NCBI GenBank assembly: GCA_914767715.1
Contig: OU612072.1
Coordinates: 15,190,001-15,254,000, forward strand
Direction of reading: 5' to 3'
DNA length: 64,000 bases
Origin: Membranipora membranacea
Taxonomy: Eukaryota > Bryozoa > Gymnolaemata > Cheilostomatida > Membraniporidae
Position numbers and translations under genes: made by a program. Under the pieces are notes generated by a model, which saw only the letters and a list, made by a program, of their open reading frames with translations, ran no database searches and was not told the DNA's origin. Shown here piece after piece: positions 44,380 through 56,000 of this stretch (positions within the stretch are counted from its first letter, which is position 1; each line of letters begins with the position of its first letter).

Positions 44380-45140
44380 TTGTTTTTATCAATGGGTTTG
44401 TTCAGATGAATAAATTTGATTCGTTTGTTCGGATAAATCGGTAAATTATAATCGTTAGTCAGAGTCAATAAAATAGAATTGCTGAATGCGCCGAGTGCAA
44501 TAATGCCTGAATGCCATGATCGCTGAATAACAAATAACAAATAACAAAATGCCTCATTTGGTTAGCTTTTTGTGATTGTGAAGGATTAAAAGCAATTCAT
44601 TTTTCAAGGAGGACAAAGCCTGTCATAGATGCTGAGAATTTGGAATTAAGGGGTTTCAAAAGTTCGAAAGACTGCGTTTCGTGGTCAGAATTGATGTATT
44701 ATGATTTCCCAAATGACCAGATTTAGCTGTTGTTTGTTTTATCAGGCTGCTAATATAAGGTTAGCACGAGGAGAATGCTGCCGGGCAGGAGGTCTCCCTC
44801 TACTTTTGACCCACCGAAGTGACCATTATATTAGCTACACAGAATATTGTCTACGATGAACATCAATTTTATTTGAAGCTTTGTGAGGTCCGGCCTTGAC
44901 TTGTTTACTTCCAACTGTCTCTGTTGGTCACATTTCAATAACGTTGGTGGCTATTTTGTCTAAGGTCATGACATTTCTTATAACATATGCCTGGCTCAAA
45001 ATGAGCAAAAAAGCATTCAAAAAAGCAAAGATGAAATTAGTTATTTCTTTGGTAATTGTGTATTCACCAAGCCAAGTAAATTCAATCGCTTGCTTCCTCA
45101 GTTATTCCAAGAAAGAAAGTCCTGAACTCCCTGGTTATAC
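44380..45140. other. Unassigned stretch in the M7 intron
   Basis: It is not repeated elsewhere in the window, apart from a short GGTTAGCTTTTTGTGATTGTG box related to 35440-35470. An 82-codon plus-strand frame (44896-45144) has no recognisable motif, and its end matches repeat sequence, so I do not call it. Confidence 0.4.
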
Positions 45141-45149
45141 TTGAGCTAC

Positions 45150-45610
45150 CAGGCAGAACAAACCATCAAAATGATCTCCACAAGCTACTGAATCTATTGC
45201 AATTTTTAAACTCAAAATCCCATCGAAATTGATAAGGAAATAAAGTTTAAAACAGGGCTGAAACTGCAAAAAAGCTAAGCACCGTTTTCAATAGCTTGCT
45301 TTTTTGATAATATTTGAGCTACAACGCTGAACAGGCCTTCAAAATGAGCCCCATAAGCTGCTGAGTCTATTGCAATTTTCAAGCTTGAAATCCCATTAAA
45401 ATTGATTAGGCAATAAACTTCAAATCAGGGTTGAAACTGCAAAAAAGATAATAGCTTTAAGTCTATGCACCGTTTTCAATAGCTTGCTATATTGATATTA
45501 TGTAAGCTAAGAAGCTGAATAGACTCTCAAAGAGATCGGCAGAAGTTCCTGAATCTATTGCAATTTTCAAACTTAAAATCCGATCAAAGCCAATTGAGTT
45601 ATCAACATTT
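45150..45610. repeat. Degenerate tandem repeat, about 120-180 bp units
   Basis: At least three units share CTGAATCTATTGCAATTTT, CAAACTTAAAATCC and CACCGTTTTCAATAGCTTGC. The same family fills the core of the foldback element (18840-19160) and 60100-60240. Confidence 0.6.
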
Positions 45611-45892
45611 AACCAGAGCTGGGACAGGTAAATCAATGATAGCTATGAGTAAAAATCACTGTTTCTACACCCTCCAGTGACGTCGCGTCACCATAATTGA
45701 GTGGTTCACTTCAGCTATGTACAGTGTCCTGTCTAGGTTTATTAATAAGCCTATGCCTGTATTATTAGGTCGTTTTTTAAAATCACTAGACTAGCCTTTA
45801 TGTTGAGTACAAATGAGGAAGCCTACTCCAGGGGAGGAGCAACACATACGGACAGGAGCCATGCTTACAACTTGAGTAAATTTTTTCCTTAC

Positions 45893-46000
45893 CTTCTCAG
45901 ATGTATGGGATAGCTGAGATTATATCCTCTCTACCGTACTCTCGTAAATTTTCGTCACAACAAAAAGTATAATAATAAGTTCAGACAGTTATGCTCAAAT
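45893..46000 (-). other. S block: probable 5' untranslated exon for the M7 unit
   Basis: The donor reads AAG|GTAAGGA (one change), still a good site. Its coding partner M7 is dead. Confidence 0.4.
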
Positions 46001-46149
46001 GCAGCTTTGATCGTGCTAATATATAAGGAAATATATAAGGTAGAAGACTGTATAAATTTACATTTGTAAAATTTGAATGTCATGAATGAAAGTAATGTAA
46101 AATTAAAGTAAAGAAATTTTTGTCACGTATGAGGACGCAGTGCCTGCGC

Positions 46150-46167
46150 TGACTCACAGGGATTCCC
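46150..46167. promoter_or_regulatory. AP-1/kappaB-like composite site
   Basis: TGACTCACAGGGATTCCC about 150 bp upstream of the S exon. Confidence 0.5.
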
Positions 46168-46214
46168 AATTCATGTTAGCATGAAAGCAATGAACTAAAC
46201 CTTTAGTTCATTGA

Positions 46215-46430
46215 TGAAAGTATGCATTGTGAAGGAAGGAAGGAAGGATTTTATTACTATCACTGACAGCATTATGAAAAGAAAAAATGAGTCGCGAAAT
46301 ACAGTGTAATTGCTGGCACTTTGAATCAGCAAGAAAAAGCGAAGACACTTGGAATAAAACATCAAATCTCTGTCTAAAAAAGTATTTCGTTTAAAATAAG
46401 AGTGATATGACGCAGAAAAGAAAGATATGG
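46215..46430 (-). mobile_element. 5'-truncated non-LTR retrotransposon 3' end
   Basis: On the minus strand it matches the last 180 bp of the element at 49755-50445 (AAGTGTCTTCGCTTTTTCTT, GTGCCAGCAATTACACTG) and ends in AATAAAATCC followed by a TTCC tandem tail. It sits inside the promoter region between the composite site and the tandem module. Confidence 0.8.
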
Positions 46431-47087
46431 AGACTATCAAGAATCTAGTGCACAAATTATCTATCCTACCTACCCTACCCATCATTTTCACATTGATCAC
46501 GTGATATACTTGAGTACGTATATCTCTGATTAATAGAGAGGAATTCCCCAATCTAAAAATAGTATTTGTGAGATATGGAGACTATCAAAAAGATGCACAC
46601 GCGCACACGCATCACACACTGATCATGTGATATACTAGTGTAGTATATCTCTGATTGATAGTGAGTGATTTAATTCACCTAGCCCATAGCGTGACTCAAT
46701 GCAGTGTGTAGGAGACGGTTGGATGACTACCCAAGTTTTTGTATATTTATCAAAGTTCTTATTTCTTGTCTAAATATTTAGTATTTAGTTTTTTTTTTTC
46801 ACAGTCTGACTCAATATCAAAATGGTGCATTGCTAGCCTAAGCTCAGAAGAAGGTTTCTGGAGAGATTAGAAAGTATTACTGAACAAAACTCTCGTATCT
46901 CTTACCTTGTACAGGGGTGCGCTAAGTTGAATTTCATGCGTATATGTAATATGTTTCATATCAGGTAAAGACCACTGGAGAGCTGCTAATAGAAAGTGAT
47001 TTACATTTTTACTTTACATTTTCATTTGCTGGGGAAGAATGTTGACAACAACTGTAATATTTGATGAAAAGTGTATCATTGGGCATT

Positions 47088-47221
47088 GGGGGGGGGGGGA
47101 GAGTGAGGACAATCAAAACTATTAGATTACTCACTTTTTACGGTATACAATTTGTCGACTATGTTCTGCAACATAGACAAGAAGAACTGGTTACTGAGTC
47201 ATAATGGAGAGTGGAATTCCC
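47088..47221. promoter_or_regulatory. Poly-G tract (12 G) and second-type composite site
   Basis: G12 at 47088-47099; TGAGTCA plus GGAATTCCC at 47195-47221. It is followed by a truncated Y remnant (47630-47930) and no X gene. Confidence 0.5.
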
Positions 47222-48486
47222 AATGATAACATCGTGAGTCTTACATTAATGAGTTGTCTCCCTTTCATATTTGAATAGGTATATTGACCAGTAATTTTTA
47301 AATCTGGTCAGTTTCTAAGTCAGATCAAGAAGTGTTATCAATGATGGGCAAAAGATGTTTCCCGAGGTCAACCTTGACCTGAAAAGATTAAACCCTACTG
47401 CTTTTATACAGAGTATTTGTTAAAAAACCAAACATGAGGCGAGCATGTGGTTTACTTGTTGCTTAGTTTATATACAATTCTCCGCAGAATTTGCTTTTGT
47501 AGAAGTCATATGAAGCGCCGTAAACCTCTAGAATAGAGTCACAAATGTACTCAGCCCTGGGTTTTCAACCACAAACATTGGTTATATGTTTATAGCCCTA
47601 TTCTTTATCTGTCAACTCATAGAGCTCCTGGTCGGTGTTGGAAAGGAGAAAATATAACCTGGTATTGAAATACTCGAATTGAATCTCTGCAGGTAATCAG
47701 AGTAGTACCACAATCTGTGATCCTTGTAGGTGACACATCCGATATTTTTAGCTGTCGGTAAAACTGAATCATGACCTTGTTTTAGGCATTGTGTTAGAAA
47801 AGTGTTTTCATCACCACATCACATATGTAGCTTTGCTTACCCTGAGTAAATGTTCCTGAAACTTTCCCACACTGTGTGATGTCTGCATCACATAAAAATT
47901 TTCATCATTACAAACAACTTATATATTAGGATGTTAAAGAAACAAGTTAATTTTAATCGCTTGACTTCCTGTTATCAGAAATAATATGGCATATTCAAGA
48001 TGCACTTGGTCGTGTACTTGTATATATACAAGTACTCTATCAATAAATATATGAGGTATCCTAAAGTCAAAAATATGAAAAATATATATCACATTGCAGT
48101 AAAATAGTGAAAATGCAGTACGCTCGTTTTTTTTATAAATTTATGGTTACAGCATAGCCATTATCAATATATCGATATCATTTACAAGGATGAGAAGGCA
48201 CTATAGGCCCTACCCATGGGCTGTATGGGATATCATATTTAAGAACCAGTATTTGATATAATTGTGGATCGGTTGAGTATATAATAAATAATAATGACTG
48301 AAGACCAACAGGACTTCTTGTCTGTAACTATAAAAGATCAAAGCATGAATTTATTAAATAGTCATTTTAGCATTTTACGTTATGTTAGCAACGGTGGTGG
48401 GGGAGGGATTGATTATGAGTTTGATTAAAATCAGATGTCAAATCACACGCCACATCCCGGAGCATGGGTGAGTTGTTGTGTCCTTT

Positions 48487-48667
48487 TTAAACGCTGAAGT
48501 TGCTGTACTCTACATGGTATGGATCATATTCAGTCTGAACAGGTAGTGAGTCACTAAAGAATTCCCAGTTGTTTGGATCGTAGCTGACTTGTGCAGATAT
48601 GAAGGTGATACCAAAGTTACGGTGTAGATATGCTTTGTATTCATCGTACTCTGCTTCTGCAATCTTA
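48487..48667 (-). pseudogene. Family M copy M8, start codon lost
   Basis: The usual AAGATGGCAGTAGC reads AAGATTGCAGAAGC, so Met is Ile and the family start is gone (KIAEAEYDEYKAYLHRN). The rest of the frame is open, with WEFFSDSLPVQTEYD and a normal end. Acceptor intact. No S exon lies between this copy and M-D. Unless a non-ATG codon or another first exon is used, it is a pseudogene. Confidence 0.6.
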
Positions 48668-49131
48668 CTACAAGATACCTGCAAGAGGGAAAATATTGAT
48701 AGGTAGTTTACATTGCATATGAGTATCAATGCAGAGACTGGTCAAATGTGTCACCTAAATAATATCCATCTTTAATTTACCTATTACTTACCTATAACCT
48801 ACAAAGATTACAAAGTTAAATTGAATTATAAATTTTTGATTTCTGATTAGCTTTTTAATTATTAAGGTCCATTATTAGACGCAAATCTACTAAAAGCTTG
48901 TGAATCCCCCCTCCCCCTTCAGAATTAGAGTGCATAACTCTAGGCGTATGTCTCTGTGCTCAAAAGTTTCTGGAGATTGATCCACGTCATTAGAAGGAAG
49001 TCCTCACGGACCAAGTTAACAATGATTGGTATGGGACATTGGGGGTTCCCACAACAAGACCGACTTTACTGGTGTTAAATTACTCAGCTGTATAAAAATT
49101 TTAAATCCTGTATCGCTAAGATGATAAGCTG

Positions 49132-49212
49132 ACAGTAGGTGGTAACTCAGTTGGTTAGAGCGTTTGCCCTCTAACTCACAAGCGTTGTAGGTCTCGGGTT
49201 CAAATCCCGCTG
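49132..49212 (+). repeat. tRNA-derived SINE head, copy 3
   Basis: Same position and family as copies 1, 2 and 4. The B box has one change (GGTTCAAATCC) and the anticodon arm differs (GCCCTCTAACTCACAAGCG). Confidence 0.75.
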
Positions 49213-49602
49213 AAGTCTACTGACTAATAGGCTCAATTGACGCCCTAAGTGTGCCTTGACCTGCCTGCAAACTGGGAGCAACTTGGCGCCGAGAATGGCG
49301 GCCGCGCCCTTAAGACACCTGTATTTCTCAGTCTTCGATCAGAGACAAAAACTTGCGATTTTTTGTTTACCCCATGGGAAAACCATTGAGAAATGATTTC
49401 ATGGTTAAAAAGATATATCAGATCTACGATAAAAAAGAATCTGATACCATTGATATTGAGCAAAACAGTGGCAAATAAATACAAATCAGGCTATGAAATT
49501 CTATAGTGTTTCAGAAGGTAATCAGTATCAGCAATGCTTGTTGTTGGTACTTGAAAATGATATCAGGTCATAATCAATAAAATCAGTGTAATGATATAAT
49601 GA

Positions 49603-49690
49603 GTTAGGTGAGGTACATAAGGCCACCCTGAGAAATGAGTTTGTACAATCAATTCTCAGGCTAGACTGGGAATTCCTGTGTGCAAGCACA
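49603..49690 (+). repeat. R1 repeat
   Basis: Copy ending CCTGTGTGCAAGCACAG, followed 65 bp later by the retrotransposon insertion. Confidence 0.6.
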
Positions 49691-49754
49691 GGTTTAATAA
49701 CGCATACGTATTTTGCATGTGGAATAGGTGTCACAAAGTAGGACATACTTGTCC

Positions 49755-50445
49755 CAGGAAATGATGCTATCCACCCAATTTAATAAACCTTCTACCCCTA
49801 CACTTGTTTTAAATGATACTGCTATTGCTTTTAGTGATAAAGTTAAATATCTTGGTGTATTAGTTGACGATAAGCTGCGCTTTAATGATCATGTGCATAG
49901 TATAGTTTCAACCCTCTCCCAAAGGATGCATGTAGTCAGGAATTTTGTAATTTCAAGCTCTAAATCACTCTCAAATATGCCTTTTAAAAGTTTTATTGTA
50001 TCACGAATCTCCTATTGCTTACCCATTATTTTTAAAAGCGTGTATGCTGCTCACAAGCAACGCCTGTGTAAAATTTTCAAGGACGCTATTAAGTTAGGCA
50101 TTGAACAACCCGACATTTATACCATGATGGAAAATCAGACACGAACACTGGCCTTACACTATATTCACGATGAGGATCATTTCATCAATGATTTGTTGAG
50201 TAAATGACCATCTGGCAGATACCGTACAGTAAAACATAGAAGCTCACTTGGGAGAGACTGTTTTCTGCGTCATATCACCCTTATTTTAAACGAATTACTT
50301 TTTTAGACAGAGGTTTGATTTTTTATTCCAAGTATCTTCGCTTTTTCTTGCTGATTCAAAGTGCCAGCAATTACACTGTATTCCGCAACTCATTTTTTCT
50401 TTTAATAATGCTGTCAGTGATAGTAATAAAATCCATCCATCCAGT
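49755..50445 (+). mobile_element. Non-LTR retrotransposon, 5'-truncated, with reverse transcriptase C-terminus
   Basis: About 150 codons are open: KVKYLGVLVDDKLRFNDHVH (the post-catalytic LGV motif region), RMHVVRNFVISSS, then FIVSRISYCLPIIFKSVYA. After the stop the frame continues in sense as SGRYRTVKHRSSLG, a typical ORF end. The 3' end is AATAAAATCCATCCATCC. The empty site is visible in the related unit at 43220-43250, which reads TACTCTTCCTAAAATGTATG; the insertion lies between TACTTGTCCC and GTGTATGACTAAATC. This copy therefore arose after the unit duplicated. The YxDD catalytic box is not present. Confidence 0.85.
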
Positions 50446-50447
50446 GT

Positions 50448-51040
50448 ATGACTAAATCTGAGGAACTCGTCAGACTTTTGCAGAGATAGATAGAGGATAT
50501 GCTATAATAATGATTGATGAGTACTTTATTATTGAATCTAAAAACATTGAAAAATGTATATTAATGTTCTGATTTACAATTTACTTAGTTTTCATATTAC
50601 TGATAGCTCACTGTAATCAAATAAAAATAGTACCAAGAGGCAACATATATAGCTGCATATCATCAAATCTGAATGACCCAGGCCAGTATTTTGTCGAAAC
50701 CTAGTATTGTGTTGTTTGTTGAGGACTATTTTGAATGCAGTGAATGAGTGAATGAGACGATGTGAATGTCAGTTCAGAGGAAAGGTGTTAACAGAAACTG
50801 TACATTGAGCAAGAGATGCCTGCAAGTGACCAGGAGCATTGGAAAGGGCTTCATCAAACAGCCGTGATTGATTAAAATTGTGCACAGAAAGTTCTTTCCG
50901 ATTGTCTGGCTCTGGCCTAGCCGTTGTGGTGAATAAACACAAAGTAACCCTGCAAGATGAGGGGCAACACAAACAAACACAAGCATTGTATAAATTGCTT
51001 CCTCACCTTCTCAGCTGTGATTGCATAAGCAGTTATCTGT
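50448..51040. repeat. Dispersed repeat, about 590 bp (second copy)
   Basis: Counterpart of 4455-5040, where the THAP pseudogene follows; here it is followed by unrelated sequence. Confidence 0.6.
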
Positions 51041-51089
51041 CAAACTGTCAGTTCCATGTGTTTATCCTCTATATCTCTCGAGCCTAAAA

Positions 51090-52010
51090 CATATCAGCAA
51101 AAAACCTGAGTTAGCTAGCATTTGCTAGTATTTAAGTGTTGAGATTCAGCAATGACGGTTTTTTTTTCGAATTTGCCATTACTTCCCTCCCCATTCCACC
51201 ATCCTCTAACCGTTGGTGTAGGTTTGTGATTTACAGGCTTTGGTAATACGGTTCTATATTCATTCAGCAAGAGCACTCATTTTGGAAATTGTGGTTAAAT
51301 AAAAATGAGCAGAAACTTACCCAGGTCTTATTAACAATAATATTGTAGAATCAAATCAGTCCAATGTTTTCTGGAATTCAGAAGATTTTGGAAACGGTTT
51401 GTTGCCTCTCTCATCGGTTGTAAAATTTCAAATATAATTCATCCAGACCTCTATTCAAGTATACAAGGGAGACAACTTTCAAAATTTGAGTCCAATTATG
51501 ATATAGCATTCGGGAACCCCATTTTCCAGTTTAATGTGGTGCTAGTTATTTCTTTTTTTCTGATCGCTATTGCGAAAGAGGCGTGTGTTTGTATTGTGTT
51601 TTAGATTTTCATATTATATGTTAATACATTAGTTGCTAGCCACAATTCGTCATCTTTAATGATTTTCAAGCTGTGACAAGAACATGAGTGACAAAAAGAA
51701 AAGAAAAAAAATTCAACAAAAGATAGGACTATGCCAATATCCAAAAAGTGTTGCAGTAGCCCGTTCTTAAACATTATTATTATTTTATTATAATGTTTAT
51801 TATGATAGTGATTGTGCTTCTCAGAGGGGAAAAGATTTATTTTTGTTACAATTTTGTGGTGTAGGTTATCAAATTGAGTTTTTAGTAAATAAGTGTCTCT
51901 TCTGGGAAATCTATGATCAGTGTTTATGACGAAATCTGAGATATATTCAGACAAGAATCTTTGTATTGGATGTGCACCAGACCATCCTTAAAGGCATGAG
52001 TAGGGTAATT
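51090..52010. other. Unassigned stretch
   Basis: Not repeated elsewhere in the window. A 117-codon minus-strand frame (51601-51954) is low in complexity (Asn/His/Lys/Phe rich) and has no motif, so I do not call it. Confidence 0.4.
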
Positions 52011-52019
52011 TCCTAGACT

Positions 52020-52150
52020 TATAATATATAATAACAATAATAATCAGTTTATTTATATACCGCTCAATATAACCCATAATGGTTACTTCTAAGCGGTTTG
52101 CACTACGTCATTACCACCCAGTCATTGGGTCTAAACAGTCCAAAGGCAAC
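52020..52150. repeat. Interspersed repeat with imperfect inverted core
   Basis: TTTATATACCGCTCAATATA, ATAATGGTTACTTCTAAGCG and TTTGCACTACGTCATTACC form a short inverted structure (CCGCT with AGCGG). It resembles the GCGCTTT-type repeat ends scattered in many marine invertebrate genomes; family not assigned. Confidence 0.4.
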
Positions 52151-52618
52151 CCTGGCTAATGAATAAGGAATCCCAATCTTTTGATATAAACATTTCACAG
52201 CACTCTGCAATCTTGCTGATCTATGATCAATGATCCATCAAAGAAAGTGCTGACTTGTGATTTTATTTACAGTTTATCCTTGTTGGTTGAAAATGTGACC
52301 TAAATAGGATAGATGCAGACGCACCTCCTCTGTAGGGTAAACCAGTAGGCTCGCTCAACAGAAAAATTATTGCAGATGCAAAAAAAAAGGTCACGTCAAA
52401 GTAGAAGCAGTAAAAAAATCTGGTAGCACCTTCAAAACAACTCAGTAAAGCATGGCACAGTATTTTGTGTTAATTGTAGATTCAGAATAGTAAATTTTGA
52501 AAATTAAAAATATAATATATACGCTCGTAGATAACATAGTGTGAGTCTGATGTGAAGATAGTATGTCTTGACAAACTTGACAGGCCATATGATGCTGCTG
52601 CTGCTGCCATTGCGTTGT

Positions 52619-52792
52619 TTAGAATTCCAAACTGTAGTGTTCGTTGTGGAATGGATCATTCACAGTTTGGATTGGTATCATCGTAGTTCCGTATTCTGAG
52701 TTTTGAGGATCATAGACTGGTTGTAAGGCCACAGTCACACCAAATATGCTAATGAGATATTCTATATAGTAATCATATATTGGGACAGCCAT
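52619..52792 (-). CDS. Divergent family M protein, M-D (57 aa)
   Basis: The key member of the family. The exon starts after TTTTTTTCAG (edge at 52810). The ATG (ATTATGG, good Kozak) opens MAVPIYDYYIEYLISIFGVT, followed by QPVYDPQNSEY, IPIQTVNDPFHNEH and stop. Against M1 it keeps MAV, YD-Y, YL--FG-T, YDP-N-E, IPIQT and DP-H while most other positions differ. The codons before ATG (HICNI versus VSCSK) are not conserved, as expected if translation starts at MAV. The diverged S exon at 53442 is only 631 bp upstream, the most compact copy and the best evidence for the two-exon structure. The spliced leader has an in-frame TAA 15 codons before ATG. Function unknown. Confidence 0.65.
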   Translation of the reverse strand: MAVPIYDYYIEYLISIFGVTVALQPVYDPQNSEYGTTMIPIQTVNDPFHNEHYSLEF

Positions 52793-53441
52793 AATATTAC
52801 AGATATGGCGCTGAAAAAAAGAATTCAGATTAGTAAATATGCATTAAATTACATTTATACAATGATGTAACACCAAAAAATTACTTCATTTCAGTAAGGG
52901 ATAGTCTTATCTCAAAGGGCCCATATGGTCTTCTCCTATCTGTCAAACTCTCGTAACAAACATTATAAAGCAGCTGCAACTTTTATCGTTAACATGAATA
53001 TCACATGTAATGATTCCGAACAAACTATGAAGCATAGGCTACAATTGAGGGTAAGAGGGGGTATAGATTGTCGTCACACCCAAAAGCCATTCAACCAACC
53101 AGAGGTTTCCCGGTCTCGTATCTCCATAATAACAGGCATCGGTCTTCTCCAATAATACATACGGTCTCCCCTTTGGGTAAACATATGTTTGACGTGAGAA
53201 TCTTAAAAAAACCAGCTGCCTTTCACAGATTGGTAGGCAAGATTCCAGAAGCTGCCAAGGCTATATGAAACTTAAATACTTCACGGGGCACTGACAGCCA
53301 AATGAGTATTCAGTAGATAGTTTTTCAAGCGACTAGACTAGTAGCCTTTGTGGTTTATATGAATGAGGGAGCCCGCTGTGGATGAGGGATTCACATGCAA
53401 ACAGTAACCTTGCACCGAACTTGAGTAAATTGTTGTCTTAC

Positions 53442-53545
53442 CTTCTCAGATGTTTGGGATGGCTGAGATTATATGAGCTGCTATCCTGTATACCAAACTG
53501 TCATATAGATACGAATCACAACACAAAGTATAATGATAAGTTCAG
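53442..53545 (-). other. Diverged S block (S'2): probable 5' untranslated exon for M-D
   Basis: Donor AAG|GTAAGAC intact, matching the standard S block while the right half of the exon has diverged. A short upstream ORF (ATGACAGTTTGGTATACAGG, then TAG) is present. Read on the plus strand, the candidate frame MFGMAEII is stopped by TGA, which argues against a plus-strand coding exon. Confidence 0.5.
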
Positions 53546-53682
53546 ATTTGGTCAAGCTTAGCTTGGGTCATGTTACTATTTGTTCTTCTGCTTTAGACTA
53601 TTGAATAGATGTGAAAGAAAAGGGCGACGTATTGAAAATTGTACTGACAAATGCAAGCCATGGCAGTGCCTGGGCCCTGGGC

Positions 53683-53710
53683 TGACTCACAGGAATTCCC
53701 AGGAATTCCC
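53683..53710. promoter_or_regulatory. Composite site with doubled kappaB half
   Basis: TGACTCAC is followed by two tandem copies of AGGAATTCCC. It lies about 140 bp upstream of the S'2 exon. Confidence 0.5.
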
Positions 53711-55573
53711 AGGAGTTCATCAGCACAAATATCCTGGGCGAATAAAAATGTTGACCTAACTAACCAGGCGATTTTGTCAAAGAGAGCAGACATCGTCTAC
53801 CTCGCCAATTTTAAAGCACCATCAAGGGTATTTTTCACAGAATCCTCCCATTGTCCATAACTTATGTCACAGCCTGACAAATTATTGAATATTAAACTTC
53901 ATTATGTCTTTGATTATTCTTCTTTGTGTTGTTGACTCCTTATGGAAAATATTCTTCGGAATGATTGCGCCAGTCCTTAAAATATGTTACTACACAAATA
54001 CTGTCACTTCTATTCATTCCTGATGGATAGTAAGGCGAGTATGGTCGGTCAAAGTGCACACTTGATTGTTTAGTAGTAGTAATGATGCTATCATGAATTT
54101 ACTGCCCACAGTCCAGGTTTTTTGTTAATACCTCGATCAATTTTGATCGGGTTTTCATTTTGAAAATTGCATTGTTATAAATTTTTTATTATTTCTGTTA
54201 TCTTTTATTCAATTTGACATATTGGTTCACTGCCCTAGTGTAAATTAATTTCAAGCTGTTCACGACAACTTGATCAATAATTATTGGCCCCTGAAAGGGG
54301 CACTGAGTAGCAAACAACGTGTATATTATCAATGATTATTTCTCCTAGAGCATCAATGTCTATTTATATGAACTAGAGTAACGGCAGGTTTTGTCCGGTT
54401 GTTGTGACTCATGGCAAAAAGGTGTTCAATTTTGTGTGTAGAATTCTATGATCACATCGATTCTGAATACCTGAAAAATTTTGTGATCTTAATGAGTCAC
54501 AATGGGAAGTGGTATTCCCGATGACTACATCATAAGGCTTTCACAGGTTGTCTCCCTTTAAAATGGGAATGGATATATCGACCATTACTAATTGAAACTG
54601 TTCAGTTGGCGTGTCAGATAGACGGTGCAACAAATTTCAGACATTCCCAAATTTAACCCTAAAAGATTGAACTTAGCAGTTTCTATCATAAAGTATTTAT
54701 TTGAAACGAAATTTGTAACTGGGACTGCAGTAAGTTCGTTGCTCCTCTTCATGTGTCAGGTAGTTCTGCAGTTATTGCTTTGTAGAACTGATATGTAGCA
54801 CCTCAAACCACTAGAAAGCATATATACTTCTATTGCGGTTAGTTAATCCACCATTCAGGTTCCTTTTACGTAGTCAGGGGCAAGGGATTACTAGTTATTA
54901 TTTAAATCCAACGCTCTCCTATTCCTTTCACTCAATCAACCTGGTTTTATCCGATTCTGTACCAAGGAAGAAAATACACTTTGTTCCTTTATCCATAAAG
55001 CAGTTGTTAGCTTTTAAAGTTCCTCATGCAAAATCCTGACTCATTTTTGTCTCCCAGCACTTTTATAGTGGCTATTCAAAGCAAGACACATCATGTGTAC
55101 ATCTTTTTTTCACACTGTTACTATGGTTCTGTTCGTTTTGATAATAAAATTTCCATGAGAAAATGTATGTCTACGTAATAGAAAATCGTAAGTTATCGAA
55201 TTAGGTAAAGTAAAATTGGCATTTTCCCATCCTCAGTTAGCGCTCACACCCTTGAAATTTGAATAGTATCCAAGTTCCGCTGCTTAAATTTATTTCCCAT
55301 CCTGTGGTCTCATCTTTGGCAAGGTCATTTGATTCGTATGTCACTATATCAATAGTTAGCAGACAGTGAATCGGGCCCTGGGTTTACAACCACAAACATT
55401 GGTTATATATTTATAGCCCTATCCGTCATGTGACAATTCATAGAGCTCCTGGTCGGTGTTAGAAAGGATTCGAAGTCTCAGCCAGAGAAAAAATTATTTC
55501 TTTTAAAATTATTGTAATTGAGTCTCTGCAGGTAATCAGTGACGTAGCACGATCTGTGAATGTCGATGTGATG

Positions 55574-55614
55574 AACCGAGGAGTTAGAGATCTAGAGTCT
55601 CTTACTCCTTGGTT
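55574..55614. repeat. Hairpin upstream of X4
   Basis: Same hairpin with one A to T mismatch in the right arm, a wobble, and a changed loop. Confidence 0.7.
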
Positions 55615-55923
55615 AAACCACATTCTAACTCGAGACTATTAACATGTGTATCTCTGATTGTTATTGTCGATTTAGTGTGAGTTCCTAACATCTTCCCACC
55701 ACTAATTAATAAAATTGACACCAGGTTGTCACACCTGATGGTATTCTTGCTATGTGAATTAATTCAATCTCTACTAATCAGAGATATACATGCAAAAGTA
55801 TATTACACGATCAGTGTGGGGTAGCGTGTCTGACTAATTTAATCTTATAGATCAGACAGACTAAGCAGATAAAATATTCTCTAGTAGTGTTGTCAATTTA
55901 AAACATAACAAAACATAAAACTG

Positions 55924-55931
55924 TATATATA
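55924..55931 (+). promoter_or_regulatory. TATA-like box for X4
   Basis: TATATATA conserved; a deletion of about 20 bp between it and exon 1 shortens the leader. Confidence 0.35.
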
Positions 55932-56000
55932 CTTTTTTTCAAATCGAGTTCAACCTTACTTAAATTCCGATGTTTTAATCTACACTAAGCTTTACTCTAG

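Larger units (their letters stand above)
53075..55373. repeat. D2: diverged S/promoter block, about 2.3 kb
   Basis: Counterpart of D1. Ends abruptly at 55373, where GGGCCCTGGGTTTACAACC joins the standard X upstream region. The second-type composite is present in decayed form (TGAGTCA with GGTATTCCC near 54493-54516). Confidence 0.6.

Noticed and set aside
46195-46551. 118-codon minus-strand ORF
   Set aside because: It is the translated 3' end of the truncated retrotransposon joined to promoter sequence.
51601-51954. 117-codon minus-strand ORF
   Set aside because: Low-complexity composition typical of AT-rich sequence; no second copy, no splice signals and no motif.
53442-53545. In-frame TGA in the diverged S block as a selenocysteine codon
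   Set aside because: After TGA the frame does regain similarity (ESQHKV against SSQQKV), but the plus-strand coding reading is itself doubtful and no stem-loop element was seen.
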